Below, piece after piece: positions 23,279 through 32,400 of a stretch of 64,000 bases of DNA. Below the pieces are notes generated by a model that worked only from the letters and a program-made list of their open reading frames with translations, searched no databases and was not told the DNA's origin. Each line of letters starts with the position of its first letter. The first letter of the stretch is position 1. Position numbers and translations under genes: made by a program. The stretch covers positions 190,823,447 through 190,887,446 of the forward strand of contig NC_135783.1 of NCBI RefSeq assembly GCF_051106095.1. Reading direction: 5' to 3'. The DNA is from Pogona vitticeps. Lineage: Eukaryota > Chordata > Lepidosauria > Squamata > Agamidae.

Positions 23279-23670
23279 TCGAGAGGTTCAATGCCTCTGC
23301 CCTTGGCCCCTGTGGCTACTGGGTCTGGGAGCAGTCCACCTCCTGTCATCAAGTTGGGGAATCCCGGGGTTACATCAGTCCCTTGGCTTATTCCGAGAAT
23401 GGGTTCCGTTTGCACCCCTCGGTGCCTAGGTCTGTCCGGGTTTAGATCCGTCCAGGTTCTAAAATCGCGCGCGCTTTTTCCCTCTTTTATCTCCTCCCAT
23501 ATAATTAAATCCAACTCCTCCCCTCCTTCTTCTACAAGACACACCTCCGCAGCTTTTTCAGTCAGTATCTCCGTTTGATCTAACTCTATTAACACCCCTT
23601 CCACACATCCTCCTTCCTCTACGTCTTCTTTCCCACCAGAGGACAGCACACTGCCTTCAGCTCCTTCACA
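22882..23670 (-). repeat. 5' LTR of the Gmr1-like element
   Basis: 789 bp, starting TGTGAAGGAG and ending TTACA on the minus strand, one base before the primer site. An AATAAA lies at 22973-22978, about 90 bp before the LTR end, placing the R-U5 border near 22950. The LTR carries two overlapping open frames: an LTR-wide one (23083-23649) and the beginning of the gag frame (from 23278). If the gag Met at 23278 is used, transcription must start upstream of it, so R would be unusually long. Confidence 0.92.
23083..23649 (-). CDS. LTR-encoded open frame, 188 codons, unknown function
   Basis: This frame fills most of the 5' LTR, and its twin (17575-18141) fills the 3' LTR. It encodes an acidic N-terminal half and a C-terminal part with the cysteine motif WARHPCCGTVCAV. 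It overlaps the start of gag in another frame. A related motif, WAQHSCCGTICAV, occurs in the diverged LTR relic in NEMP2 intron 3. I do not recognise a family. It could be a true accessory protein, a leader peptide or a by-product of composition; the codon pattern favours coding. It belongs to a fossil element. Confidence 0.5.
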   Translation of the reverse strand: MLSSGGKEDVEEGGCVEGVLIELDQTEILTEKAAEVCLVEEGGEELDLIIWEEIKEGKSARDFRTWTDLNPDRPRHRGVQTEPILGISQGTDVTPGFPNLMTGGGLLPDPVATGAKGRGIEPLEWKVSVFPLNYPGGGRRVIRPGPEFQKKPLEGDWARHPCCGTVCAVRSAPIRQMTDREKFGPAPY

Positions 23671-23991
23671 GTATTCCTTATGTTATGCTTATGTGTTCAT
23701 TCTTGCTTGTTCAATATATTTTACTCTTTCAATTTCCTTATCGTTTCCTAAAGCCTAGTACTCTCTCCACATCTCCTTGTCCCTACTTCTCTCTATCCCT
23801 GTCTTATTCCAACTCTCTGTCTCTTCCAGCTGCCTTAACTGTCATTCTGACTCCGCCCCTCCTGCTCTATCTTCTGATTGACATGTAGGAATGACGTCAT
23901 CTCTTGGGTTCCACTACAAGGCCCATCTCCCATCTTGGGTTGCTGTCAGTTCACAGAGTTCACGTTAGAACTGCCAGTTTAGCAGCTGTCA
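23671..23991 (-). mobile_element. Outer LTR element, 5' part of LTR
   Basis: Continuation of the LTR split by the Gmr1-like insertion. On the minus strand it would begin near 23991 (TGACAGCTGC). It contains a palindromic TGACGTCA (CRE-like, 23893-23900). The boundary is inferred from the LTR TG start and is not certain. It is an old broken fossil. Confidence 0.4.
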
Positions 23992-23994
23992 AGG

Positions 23995-24620
23995 CCCTGA
24001 GAGTTATGGGGACTAAAACCAAAGGTCAGTAGGTGGGGGCTTTGCAATGTCACCGAGGAAGGGATGCCGGTCACTAATGGCCCGGAAGCAACTTGCTATT
24101 TCTAATGAAGAAACAAGTTCTCCAAAGTCGGGAGGCTTGGAAGCTGTAGGTTGAGAGAGAAAGTCGGATGTAGGGTTTTTTTGTGCTTCACGATTCCGGG
24201 AGACAAAACTTCAGGTTCCTTTTCAGTTGCGAGCCTGTGTCTTAACAAAACCACGTCATTACTCCTGGTCTCAAAAAACACCTCTCTAAAGCAGGCGTAA
24301 CACCATCTACTATCTCTTGAAAAAAAACAACCATCTTCACCACCAGTGTTGTGATTGCCAAAAGAAAGAGAAAAACAGCCTGAATGTTTCAGGAGAATGA
24401 GTCAGGGTCACTGTGACTCACATCAGACCCACCAGGATGCTTTAGACTTTAGCATCAGATATTGGGGAGGGGGAGGCTTTGCAGTGGTTAGAGGAAGACG
24501 TCCTCCGCAAATCTGTAAAAATACCATTATTGAATCATCTCCGAAATGAGGGGGAGGTGAAGGTGTACAAATGACTTCATCTTTGTGCCGGAATTTACAA
24601 TTGCTTATTATAAAGCGAGA
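23995..24620. other. Non-coding stretch, no gene seen
   Basis: No named repeat or exon; short open frames only. Confidence 0.4.
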
Positions 24621-24625
24621 CTAGG

Positions 24626-24750
24626 GATGTCCATTTGGATTCAGAAATATTTGGAATTCACTGAATAATGCCGTATTCGGATAGTTCTGAATAAATCCAA
24701 TTTTGATAGTTCTGAATATCTGCAATAACAATTCTTAATATTCAAAGTCC
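24626..24750 (+). mobile_element. Possible hAT terminus fragment
   Basis: TAGGGATGTCCATTTGG followed by AT-rich GAATAxxx repeats resembles the Ac-type hAT end with subterminal motifs seen at 409 and 5314. No matching far end is visible. Confidence 0.35.
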
Positions 24751-24954
24751 CAATTATTCCTACAGATTAGAAGACAAAAATCTGATAATTATGTCTGTCT
24801 GCTCCAGTGAAATCTAGAAGCAGACACAGACATCCAAAGGTGTTTTTTTTTTTTTTACATTGGTTCTTTTCAATTTCAGGGTGGGAATAGCTACTTATAA
24901 ATCTTTACAGCATTAGCTGTTAGGATATGCTCTGGTGCAAGCCTGCACTGCAGC

Positions 24955-25200
24955 AGTTTTCCCTGTATTAAATAATTACATTTATATACCGCCCATCTGG
25001 CTATTAAGGCCATAAATATACCACAATAACAGAATAAATAATAGCCACAAAACATAACCACAATTAACTAAGCATATCAGTCAATTAAGAAACGTGAAAA
25101 CAATTAATTAATGTAAAATTAAATAAGCAAGAGTACATAATAAAATACTGAATGACCTTTCCCAAATATTAAAGAACAAATTTACTAGACATTTTGAATT
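24955..25200 (-). mobile_element. L2-like LINE 3' tail fragment
   Basis: AATAATTACATTTATATACC then GCCCATCTGGCTATTAAGG followed by ACAATAACAGAATAAATAA is the reverse of the 'gggcggtatataaatgtaataaa' type of L2-like 3' end seen elsewhere in the window. Confidence 0.5.
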
Positions 25201-25219
25201 TTCTTTACCATCTGGCAGA

Positions 25220-25312
25220 TATCCTTTAATTTGTATTCCTGCACTGAACAGGGGGTCGGACTCAATGGCCTTAGAGGCCCCCTTCCAACTCCATCATTCT
25301 ATGATTCTATGG
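25220..25312 (+). mobile_element. CR1 LINE 3' end
   Basis: GCACTGAACAGGGGGTCGGA, then CTCAATGGCCTTAGAGGCC, then CCTTCCAACTCCATCATTCT and ATGATTCTAT: the hallmark CR1 3' terminus with its short terminal repeat. Confidence 0.85.
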
Positions 25313-25319
25313 TGGAGTA

Positions 25320-25870
25320 GCTTAAGAGCTAAAAGAACCTCTGCCCTCTGTTGATGTAACATCTAGAAAGAGCAGTCCGAATAACCATGTTTTAAGAAGT
25401 CTCTTAAAAATCCCCAGTGAAGGGGCCATGAATGTAAGTCGAGGGTTCCTTTTCTGAACCCTCAATTTACATTTATATTCTCTACATCTCATTGTATATT
25501 GTTTATTTAATGCAGTTGTAAATAAGATTTAGGATTAATAGATTCATAGATGAATATGTTATAAATCAACAGGGAAATATTAGAGGAGATTTAAGTCCCT
25601 TTGTGGTCTATCCAGCAGGGGAACAAGAGCCTGTTATATATAGACAGATGCATATACTGTATTCATATACTGTATATGTATTTTTATCTCTGTGTTTACG
25701 TGTATGATTTTCATTGGGAGGTTTTGTATTCTGCTGTAGCAGAATTCTGTTCTGAAAGGTGGTTGTGCTAGAAGTAGTAGGCCCTTAAGGAAGGCTGCAG
25801 GCATGCTGCCTCCTCCCACTGCAACAGCTTGTTCAGTGCTGACACTATGAAACAGGAGTAGGCAGGAGTA
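25320..25870. other. Non-coding stretch, no gene seen
   Basis: AT-rich and apparently single-copy; no exon recognised. Confidence 0.4.
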
Positions 25871-25874
25871 CATG

Positions 25875-25876
<2 letters not shown>

Positions 25877-25913
<37 letters not shown>

Positions 25914-25927
25914 CGTGCGTGCGCGCG

Positions 25928-25966
<39 letters not shown>
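25877..25966. repeat. Compound microsatellite (GT)n-(GTGC)n-(GCCT)n
   Basis: GT tract about 25877-25909, short GCGT/GTGC part, then about ten GCCT units to 25966. The stepwise change of unit shows slippage from interrupted precursors. Confidence 0.97.
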
Positions 25967-25969
25967 ACC

Positions 25970-26415
25970 AGCCAGCCAAGGAGATGGCCGAGACACCTCT
26001 AGTTCAAAGTGGGGCAGATACAAGCAAGCCTCAGATTTGTTCTAGTGACATCTTTGTGCCACGTAGGAAGGGAAGCCAGGGCGTAAGCGGCAAAAAAAGA
26101 TAGCGAAGGCATTTTTCTCCCAGATAGAGAAGGAATGGCACCCGTACTCAGGCTGACACGGTCAGCTTGGGCAGCAGCAGTACTTTTGTGGCTAGGAAAG
26201 AGATTTATGAAAAGCATGAAACACGGTGTGCCATATTCATACACTTGTCCCACTTGTCATGCACTTGTCCTACCAGCGGCCAGAACTAGTAGTGATGACA
26301 TGTTAGCTATCCCAGTTAGAAGCCTGCAGTCAAACACCGGAGCTCCCAAAAAGTGAGAAAAAGGAGCAACTCAGAGAAATTGAGCTATTGATTATAAACA
26401 TCTAAATTACATGTT
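25970..26415. other. Non-coding stretch, no gene seen
   Basis: No named repeat. Open frames on both strands (26135-26356 plus, 25999-26253 minus) have no recognisable motif. Confidence 0.35.
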
Positions 26416-26424
26416 ATAAACAGA

Positions 26425-26960
26425 GTGGAAACATTTGCTGCCAAAGCCACTAGGAGGGAGAGAGGAGGAAGAAAAAGAGGGAGGGGGCCAGAAAGAGGGG
26501 GAACCAGCAATGTCTCAGACCCCATAGGTCAACTCTTATGGGCAGAGTCCCTTAAAAACCCAGATCACGACCAGTCCCAAGCAAGAAGGTCTGGGAATCA
26601 TTTGAGGGTTTCTACCCGCCCAACCCAGAGAGAGCCGGACAAAGCATCCGAGAGATCAGGCCCCAAGCTCAATGCTGAGTGTCAGCCTTCCACATCCTTG
26701 CCTGTTGTGAGGGACCTTTTGGATTGTAAGAATTAGGAGTTGAAGAAAAGGCCTCTGAAGGAAGGCATCGAGTTGAATGTTGGAATAAAACATAATCCAT
26801 TGTTGGAAATAAAGGATTTATCTTTAATACAAGAAAAGGGTGTGCCATCTTTTGTGGCAGGTATGATTACAGAGGAGGTGGGTGGACTAAAAAGGGGTCA
26901 TGGGGGGGCTGGCCAAGGTGGCAGCGGGACTCTAGTCTTGCCCACCAATTCATGTGCCCA
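26425..26960 (+). mobile_element. Possible old LTR remnant
   Basis: A purine-rich coding-like stretch leads to GGAATAAAACATAATCCATT and a second AATAAA. This resembles the AATAAA-bearing end of the Gmr1-like LTR and the intron-3 relic, and GGGACCTTTTGGATTGTAAG resembles the corresponding part of that LTR. The similarity is weak. If correct it is an ancient broken fossil. Confidence 0.25.
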
Positions 26961-26964
26961 GTGA

Positions 26965-27500
26965 GAGACAGAGTTCTCTCAGCCTGGAACCTGGCTCGGT
27001 AGAAAAACTTCGCTTGGTTAAGGCCAACCTGCTATTGCTGGGCTTCCCAGAATCCCCCCTTGAAGTAAGAGAGAACGGCCCGCTCTGCTCACAGGACGAG
27101 GGAGGCCATGTTTCAATCTGGTATCCTCTCCTTCCGCCCCTTTCCTTCTTCCGTCTGCTACTCCAAGATTGTCCTCCCTCCCTCAACTCTGCCGTGCCCC
27201 ATGCTGCGGGCACAGTTCCCACCCACCACCGGCGGTCTGCGGCTCCAGCCTGCCTGCCAGGGCATTTGCCCATCCACTCCCCGGGCTGATCCGCCTCCCG
27301 CTTCCCCATGGCCACTGGCATTTCCTGCTGGCATCCCCATTGCTCAGGGTTCAGCCAGAATGCCCGTTCCAGTCCTTTCCCGACACCTCGGCACGGCTGG
27401 CTGTTGGTGGGCACTCTTTCTGTTTGGCACAATCATGGGGAAGGTGTCAGAGGAGGACCCAGAGAAACCCTTTTAAAAAGGTTTTGCCTGTTTGTGCATA
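26965..27500. other. GC-rich non-coding stretch
   Basis: C-rich DNA open in several frames on both strands, without domain signal. Not convincing as an exon. Confidence 0.35.
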
Positions 27501-27504
27501 CAGC

Positions 27505-27645
27505 GGATGGAGTGGTGGACTAGGAAACCGGAGACCTGGGTTCAAATCCCCATATGGCCATGGAGACTCACTGGTGAGGGGCAGTTACTCCTTAAATATT
27601 TTGTGTAACTTGGAAACTTTCCTAGGTGAGAACACATACAACTAA
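27505..27645 (+). mobile_element. tRNA-derived SINE head
   Basis: GGAGTGGTGGACTAGGAAAC, then CGGAGACCTGGGTTCAAATC, then CCATGGAGACTCACTGG shows A- and B-box-like elements of a tRNA-derived SINE common in amniotes. Confidence 0.6.
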
Positions 27646-27879
27646 ACATCCCGGAGGTTTGCCTTCTGGCTTTTCAAGCATTCCCTTGCAACACAAACAG
27701 AGCAATGCATTCTTGTCTGATCAGGCAGAAGTCCCAATGTATTTCTTTCATTTATTTCTTTGACTAAGGACATTCAGCATTTTCCCAAAACAGAATGCTA
27801 GACAAAAAGATTAAAACCAGGTAGAGACAAATCACAAAAATTACAGCACTAAGAAGCTACTCATTTTTTAAAAACAAAG

Positions 27880-28100
27880 CCAATTTTAACATGCACCAAT
27901 GAAATGATCATGCTCCCACCAGCGAAATGCCTCTTGCTCAGCAGACAGCAGGTGTCCAAAGGCCTGTCTGAATATAAAGGTCTTTCCCCTTCCAGGAGAA
28001 GTACAACAGGTTGGGCACCAGCCTAGCCTCCCGAAGCAAGGAGCTCCATAGCTTGCAAGCAGCTGCTTGATGTTTAATCCCGGGAAAGAGGCAGACATTT
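27880..28100 (-). mobile_element. Possible L2-like ORF fragment
   Basis: The minus strand resembles the end of an L2-like ORF (a Phe-Arg-Gln-Ala-Phe run preceded by a surface similar to the AAPRLWN region). Diverged; low confidence. Confidence 0.3.
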
Positions 28101-28800
28101 GGGGCCAGACCTAAGTGAAGTTAGGATGGTCAGATGCCAAAGAGAACAGCGCTCCTGTTACGTCTGATGTTAAGGCTGGCACCTTTAGGTCTTCAGCAAA
28201 CCCCCCAAGTCCTCAGCAGTGCCCATGGCGCTTGTTGCAGGCATTCGGTCACAGGTACCCCTCCATGGCACTAATGCCGCTTGCTGCAGTCACTTGTCCC
28301 GGCCGTCCTGATGCCAGGCACTATCTTGTGAAATCCAACACAGGAGCCATCTGCCGTATAACCAAACTAGTATTTGTTCCCATGTTCGCTCTGTCCCATT
28401 AATTGCCAATGGGGAAAACATTCACCAAGAGGGGGATGATGAAGTCAGTCAGTGACTGATGGCAGCAGAAAGCAGATGCATTTCCCAATGGGCAAGGGGG
28501 CCGGGATGTGAAGGGGAAGAGATTGTATGGGGCTCAGGAGCAGGTAAGAAGGGCCACTGGTGCTGGGTGGGCACGATCCAGCTGCTGGCACCCTGCCCAG
28601 GGCTAATTAAAGTTGGGCACCGATCCTGGGCTCCTGCCATTTAGGACTCCCAGCTGCGTGGGGGTGGGAAGGGTGAACTGCGCTGGTCTGTTGCAGCAAG
28701 GGACCCCTTAAAAACAAACTAGCTACGTGTGCTGAACCCGCCGTCTCCAGTATTAAAAGCGCGTTGGTCGTCTTTCAATGCACCCTTCTCTATGATTGAT
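28100..28800. other. Upstream flank of NEMP2, nothing recognised
   Basis: No exon or named repeat seen between the SINE/LINE pieces and the CpG-rich promoter. Confidence 0.4.
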
Positions 28801-28839
28801 TGATGATTTATTTAACGTCTTTTAAGTGGAGGTGGAGGG

Positions 28840-29354
28840 CACTGCTCAGCCGGCAGCGATTCTTCTAACCGGGGGCGCCTAAAGCTCGGGAGGTTCCTCT
28901 CAAAGCACCACAGACACTTTGTGACCGCTTCCGGTGCTGCTGGGACTACAACTCCCATCAACCCTAGACGGCCGGTTGCAGGGCTACGGAAAGGACCCTG
29001 CCGAGGGAGGTCGAGACCAAGGCGCCCAGCCTCCTCGTCCCGGAACAAAAGGGACGCGCCCAAGCGATGTTCAGGCCGCGAGGAAGGCGCCCGCTGCCTC
29101 CCGTGCCGCCCCGAACCCGGCCGCAGGCCTTTCCCCACGAGCGCCTGCACCGGGCCGGAGGCCCCCGAGAGAACCGCCTCCTCCACCATTTCCTCCTCCT
29201 CCTCCCCCTCCCCCTCCCCGCAGGCCCGGCTAGCCGAGCCCCGATCCAGGCGGCTCTGGATTCCCGCCCGCCTCTCCGAGCCCGCCTCCTACGTCAGAGC
29301 AACGGCTGCCTCGCGCCTCGGCTGGGCGCTGTGTTCAAACCGGCGCCTGAAGAG
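28840..29354 (+). promoter_or_regulatory. NEMP2: CpG-rich NEMP2 promoter and 5' UTR
   Basis: The DNA becomes abruptly GC- and CpG-rich from about 28840 and stays so through exon 1. It contains an ETS-like CTTCCGG (28928-28934) and, 10 bp further, ACTACAACTCCCA (28945-28957), the extended ZNF143 (SBS) type. These are typical of TATA-less housekeeping promoters. The exact start site cannot be placed. ACTACAACTCCCA also occurs in local MITEs, so the motif may be transposon-derived. Confidence 0.6.
28928..28957 (+). promoter_or_regulatory. ETS and ZNF143-like motif pair
   Basis: CTTCCGG at 28928 and ACTACAACTCCCA at 28945, about 400 bp before the start codon. Seen directly; the binding roles are inferred from known motifs. 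Confidence 0.45.
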
Positions 29355-29466
29355 ATGCCGCCCCGCGCCGGCGCCCCGCAGCTCCGGCTCTGGCTCGGGC
29401 TGCTGCCCCTCTTGGCGTGGGGGGTCCGGGCGGGCGTGGGCGACGGAGAGCTGGCCTTGCGGGAAG
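29355..29466 (+). CDS. NEMP2: NEMP2 exon 1 (signal peptide)
   Basis: Starts at ATG 29355 with G at -3. Encodes 37 residues and one base, including the Leu-rich signal LRLWLGLLPLLAWGVRA. The donor is GAAG|GTAACT; the exon ends in phase 1. An in-frame upstream open stretch exists, but this Met directly precedes the signal peptide. Confidence 0.85.
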
Positions 29467-32400
29467 GTAACTCCGGGCCGGGGTGTCCCTCCCCGTTCTG
29501 CGCCCACAAAGGGCCCTCCCGGGAGGGATTTCAGGCGAGGGCTCCCCGTCGCCCCCGCTCAGTTCCCAGGGTCAAGGGAGAATCTGAACCCGTTTGGCTC
29601 GAGCCCAAGTCCCACGCGCCGCCCCACACGACCGTTTTTGTTGTTGGTTAGTCGTGTCCGACTCTTCCTGACCCCGTGGACCAGAGCACACCAGGCCCTC
29701 CTGTCCTCCACTGAGTTGGGTTAAATTCATGTTGGTAGCTTCACAGACACTGTCCAACCATCTCGTCCTCTGTCGTCCCCTTCTCCTGCCTTCACACTTT
29801 CCCAACATCAAGGAGTCTTCTCATGAGATGGCCAAAGTATTGGAGCCTCAGCTTCAGGATCTGCCCTTCCAGTGAGCACTCAGGGTTGATTTCCTTCAGA
29901 ATGGTTTGTTTTCCTTGCAGTCCAGGGGACTCTCAAGAGTCTGAGGAAGCTCTCTCAGTTCTTGATCAGTGTCTGGTGTCAGTAATGGACTGGATGAGGG
30001 TAAATAAACTGGAATTTAACCCAGACAAGACAGAGGTGCTCCTGGTCAGTGGAAAAGCAGCTCAAGGAAGAGGGATACAGCCTGTGCTGAATGGGGTTAC
30101 ACTCGCTCTGAAAATGCAGGTGTGCAGGTCCTGGGTGTGCTCTGGAATTCATTTCTGAGCCTGGACGTCCAGGCGTTGGTGGTGGTCACAAGTGCTTTTG
30201 CGCACTGAAAACTAGAGTGCCAGCTGCACCCGTTCCTGGAGAGGTCTGAACTGGACGCGGTTACACATGTCTTGGTTACATCCCAGCTCGATTACTTTTA
30301 ACACGTTCTATGTGAGGCTGCCTTCAGAATCATTTTGTTGTTTAGTCGTGTCCGACTCTTCGTGACCCCATGGAACAGAGCACGCCAGGCCGTCCCGTCT
30401 TCCACTGCCTCCTGGAGCTGGGCCAAATTCATGTTGGTCGCTTCGATGACACTGTCCAACCATCTCATCCTCTGTTGTCCCTTTCTCCTCTTGCCCTCAC
30501 ACTTTCCTAACATCAGAGTCTTTTCAAGGGAGTCCTCTCTTCTCATGAGATGGCCAAAGTATTGGAGCCTCAGCTTCAGGATCTGCCCTTCCAGTGAGTA
30601 CTCAGGCTTGATTTCCTTTAGAATGGATAGGTTTTTTCTCCTTGCAGTCCAGGGGACTCTCAAGAGCCTCCTCCAGCACCACAATTCAAAGGCATCAATT
30701 CTTTGGCGGTCAGCTTTCTTTATAGTCCAGCTCTCACTTCCATACATCGCTACAGGAAAAACCATAGCTTTGACTATTCGGACTTTTGTTGGCAAGGTGA
30801 TGTCTCTGCTTTTTAAGATGCTGTCAAGATTTGTCATCGCTTTCCTCCCAAGAAGAAGGCGTCTTTTAATTTCGGGGCTGCTGTTACCATCTGCAGTGAT
30901 CATGGAGCCCAAGAAAGTAAAATCTGTCACTATGTCCATATCTTCCCCTTCTATTTGCCAGGAGGTGATGGGACCAGTGGCCATGATCTTAGTTTTTTTG
31001 ATGTTGAGCTTCAGACCATTTTTTGCGCTCTCCTCTTTCACCCTCATTACAAGGTTCCTTAATTCCTCCTCACTTTCTGCCATCAGAGTGGTATCATCTG
31101 CATATTGGAGGTTGTTGATATTTCTTCCAGCAATCTTAATTCCAGTTTGGGATTCCTCCAGTCTGGCCTTTCGCATGATATATTCTGCATATAAGTTAAA
31201 TAAGCAAGGAGACAATATACAGCCTTGTTGTACTCCTTTCCCAATTTTGAACCAATCAGTGTTTCCGTATCCAGTTCTAACTGTTGCTTCCTGTCCCATA
31301 TATACGGTAGGTTTCTCAGTAGACAGATAAGGTGGTCAGGCACTCCCATTTCTTTAAGGACTTGCCATAGTTTGCTGTGGTCCACACAGTCAAAGGCTTT
31401 GCATAGTCAATGAAGCAGAAGTAGATGTTTTTCTGGAACTCGCTGGCTTTCTCCATAATCCAGCACATGTTAGCAATTTGGTCTCGAGTTCCTCTGCCCC
31501 TTTGAAATCCAGCTTGCACTTCTGGGAGTTCTCGGTCCACATATTGCTGAAGCCTACCTTGTAGGATTTTGAGCATAACCTTGCTAGCATGGGAACTGAG
31601 TGCAATTGTACGGTAGTTCGAGCATTCTTTGGCACTACCCTTCTTTGGGATTGGGATGTAGACTGATCTTTTCCAGTCCTCTGGCCACTGTTGAGTTTTC
31701 CAAACTTGCTGGCATATTGAATGTAGCACCTTAACAGCGTCATCTTTTAAGATTTTAAAAAGTTCCACTGGAATGCCATCACCTCCACTGGCCTTGTTGT
31801 TAGACAAGCTTTCTAAGGCCCATTTGACTTCACTCTCCTGGATGTCTGACTCAAGGTCAGCAGCCACACTATCTGGGTTGTCTGGGATATCCAAATCTTT
31901 CTGGTATAGTTCCTCTGTGTATTCTTGCCACCTCTTCTTGATATCTTCTGCTTCTGTGAGGTCTCTCCCATTTTTGTCCTTTATCATGTTCATCTTTGCA
32001 CAAAATGTTCCTTTAATATCTCCAATTTTCTTGAACAGATCTCTGGTTTTTCCTTTTCTATTCTTTTCCTCTATTTCTTTGCATTGTTCGTTTAAGAAGG
32101 CCCTCTTGTCTCTCCTTGCTATTCTTTGGAGGTCTGCATTCAATTTTCTGCAACTTTCCCTGTCTCCCTTGCATTTTGTTTCCCTTCTCTGCTATTTGTA
32201 AGGCCTCATTGGACAGCCACTTTGCTTTCTTGCATTTCCTTTTCTTTGGGATGGTTTTCGTTGCTGCCTCCTGGACAATGTTACGAGCCTCTATCCAAAG
32301 TTCTTCAGGCACTCTGTCCACCAAATCCAGTTCCTTAAATCTGTTCTTCACTTCCACTGTGTATTCATACGGGATTTGGTTTAAATTATACCTGACTTGC

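Larger units (their letters stand above)
17374..23670 (-). mobile_element. Gmr1-like Ty3/gypsy LTR retrotransposon
   Basis: A 6.3-kb element with two 789-bp LTRs (17374-18162 and 22882-23670), both with TGT...ACA ends, and an exact 5-bp target duplication GTATT (17369-17373 and 23671-23675). It has a tRNA-Lys primer site (22863-22880) and a polypurine tract (18163-18175). Domain order on the minus strand is capsid, zinc knuckle, protease, integrase, reverse transcriptase, RNase H. Integrase before reverse transcriptase is the copia-like order known for Gmr1-type gypsy elements of deuterostomes. The LTRs differ at only about half a dozen sites by eye, so the insertion is young, probably a few million years. 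The copy is broken: a hAT MITE interrupts the reverse transcriptase region and there appear to be one or two further breaks. Confidence 0.92.

Noticed and set aside
26425-27645. Cluster of open frames as a host exon group
   Set aside because: Both strands are open over GC-rich DNA with no conserved motif. At most a very old LTR remnant plus a SINE head.
28921-29724. 267-codon plus-strand frame over the CpG-rich promoter
   Set aside because: It is open because of GC-rich composition. It crosses the exon 1 donor and a BovB fragment, and the NEMP2 signal peptide lies in another frame.
30335-31330. 331-codon plus-strand frame in intron 1
   Set aside because: Shadow of the antisense BovB coding region; the minus strand encodes recognisable RTE domains.
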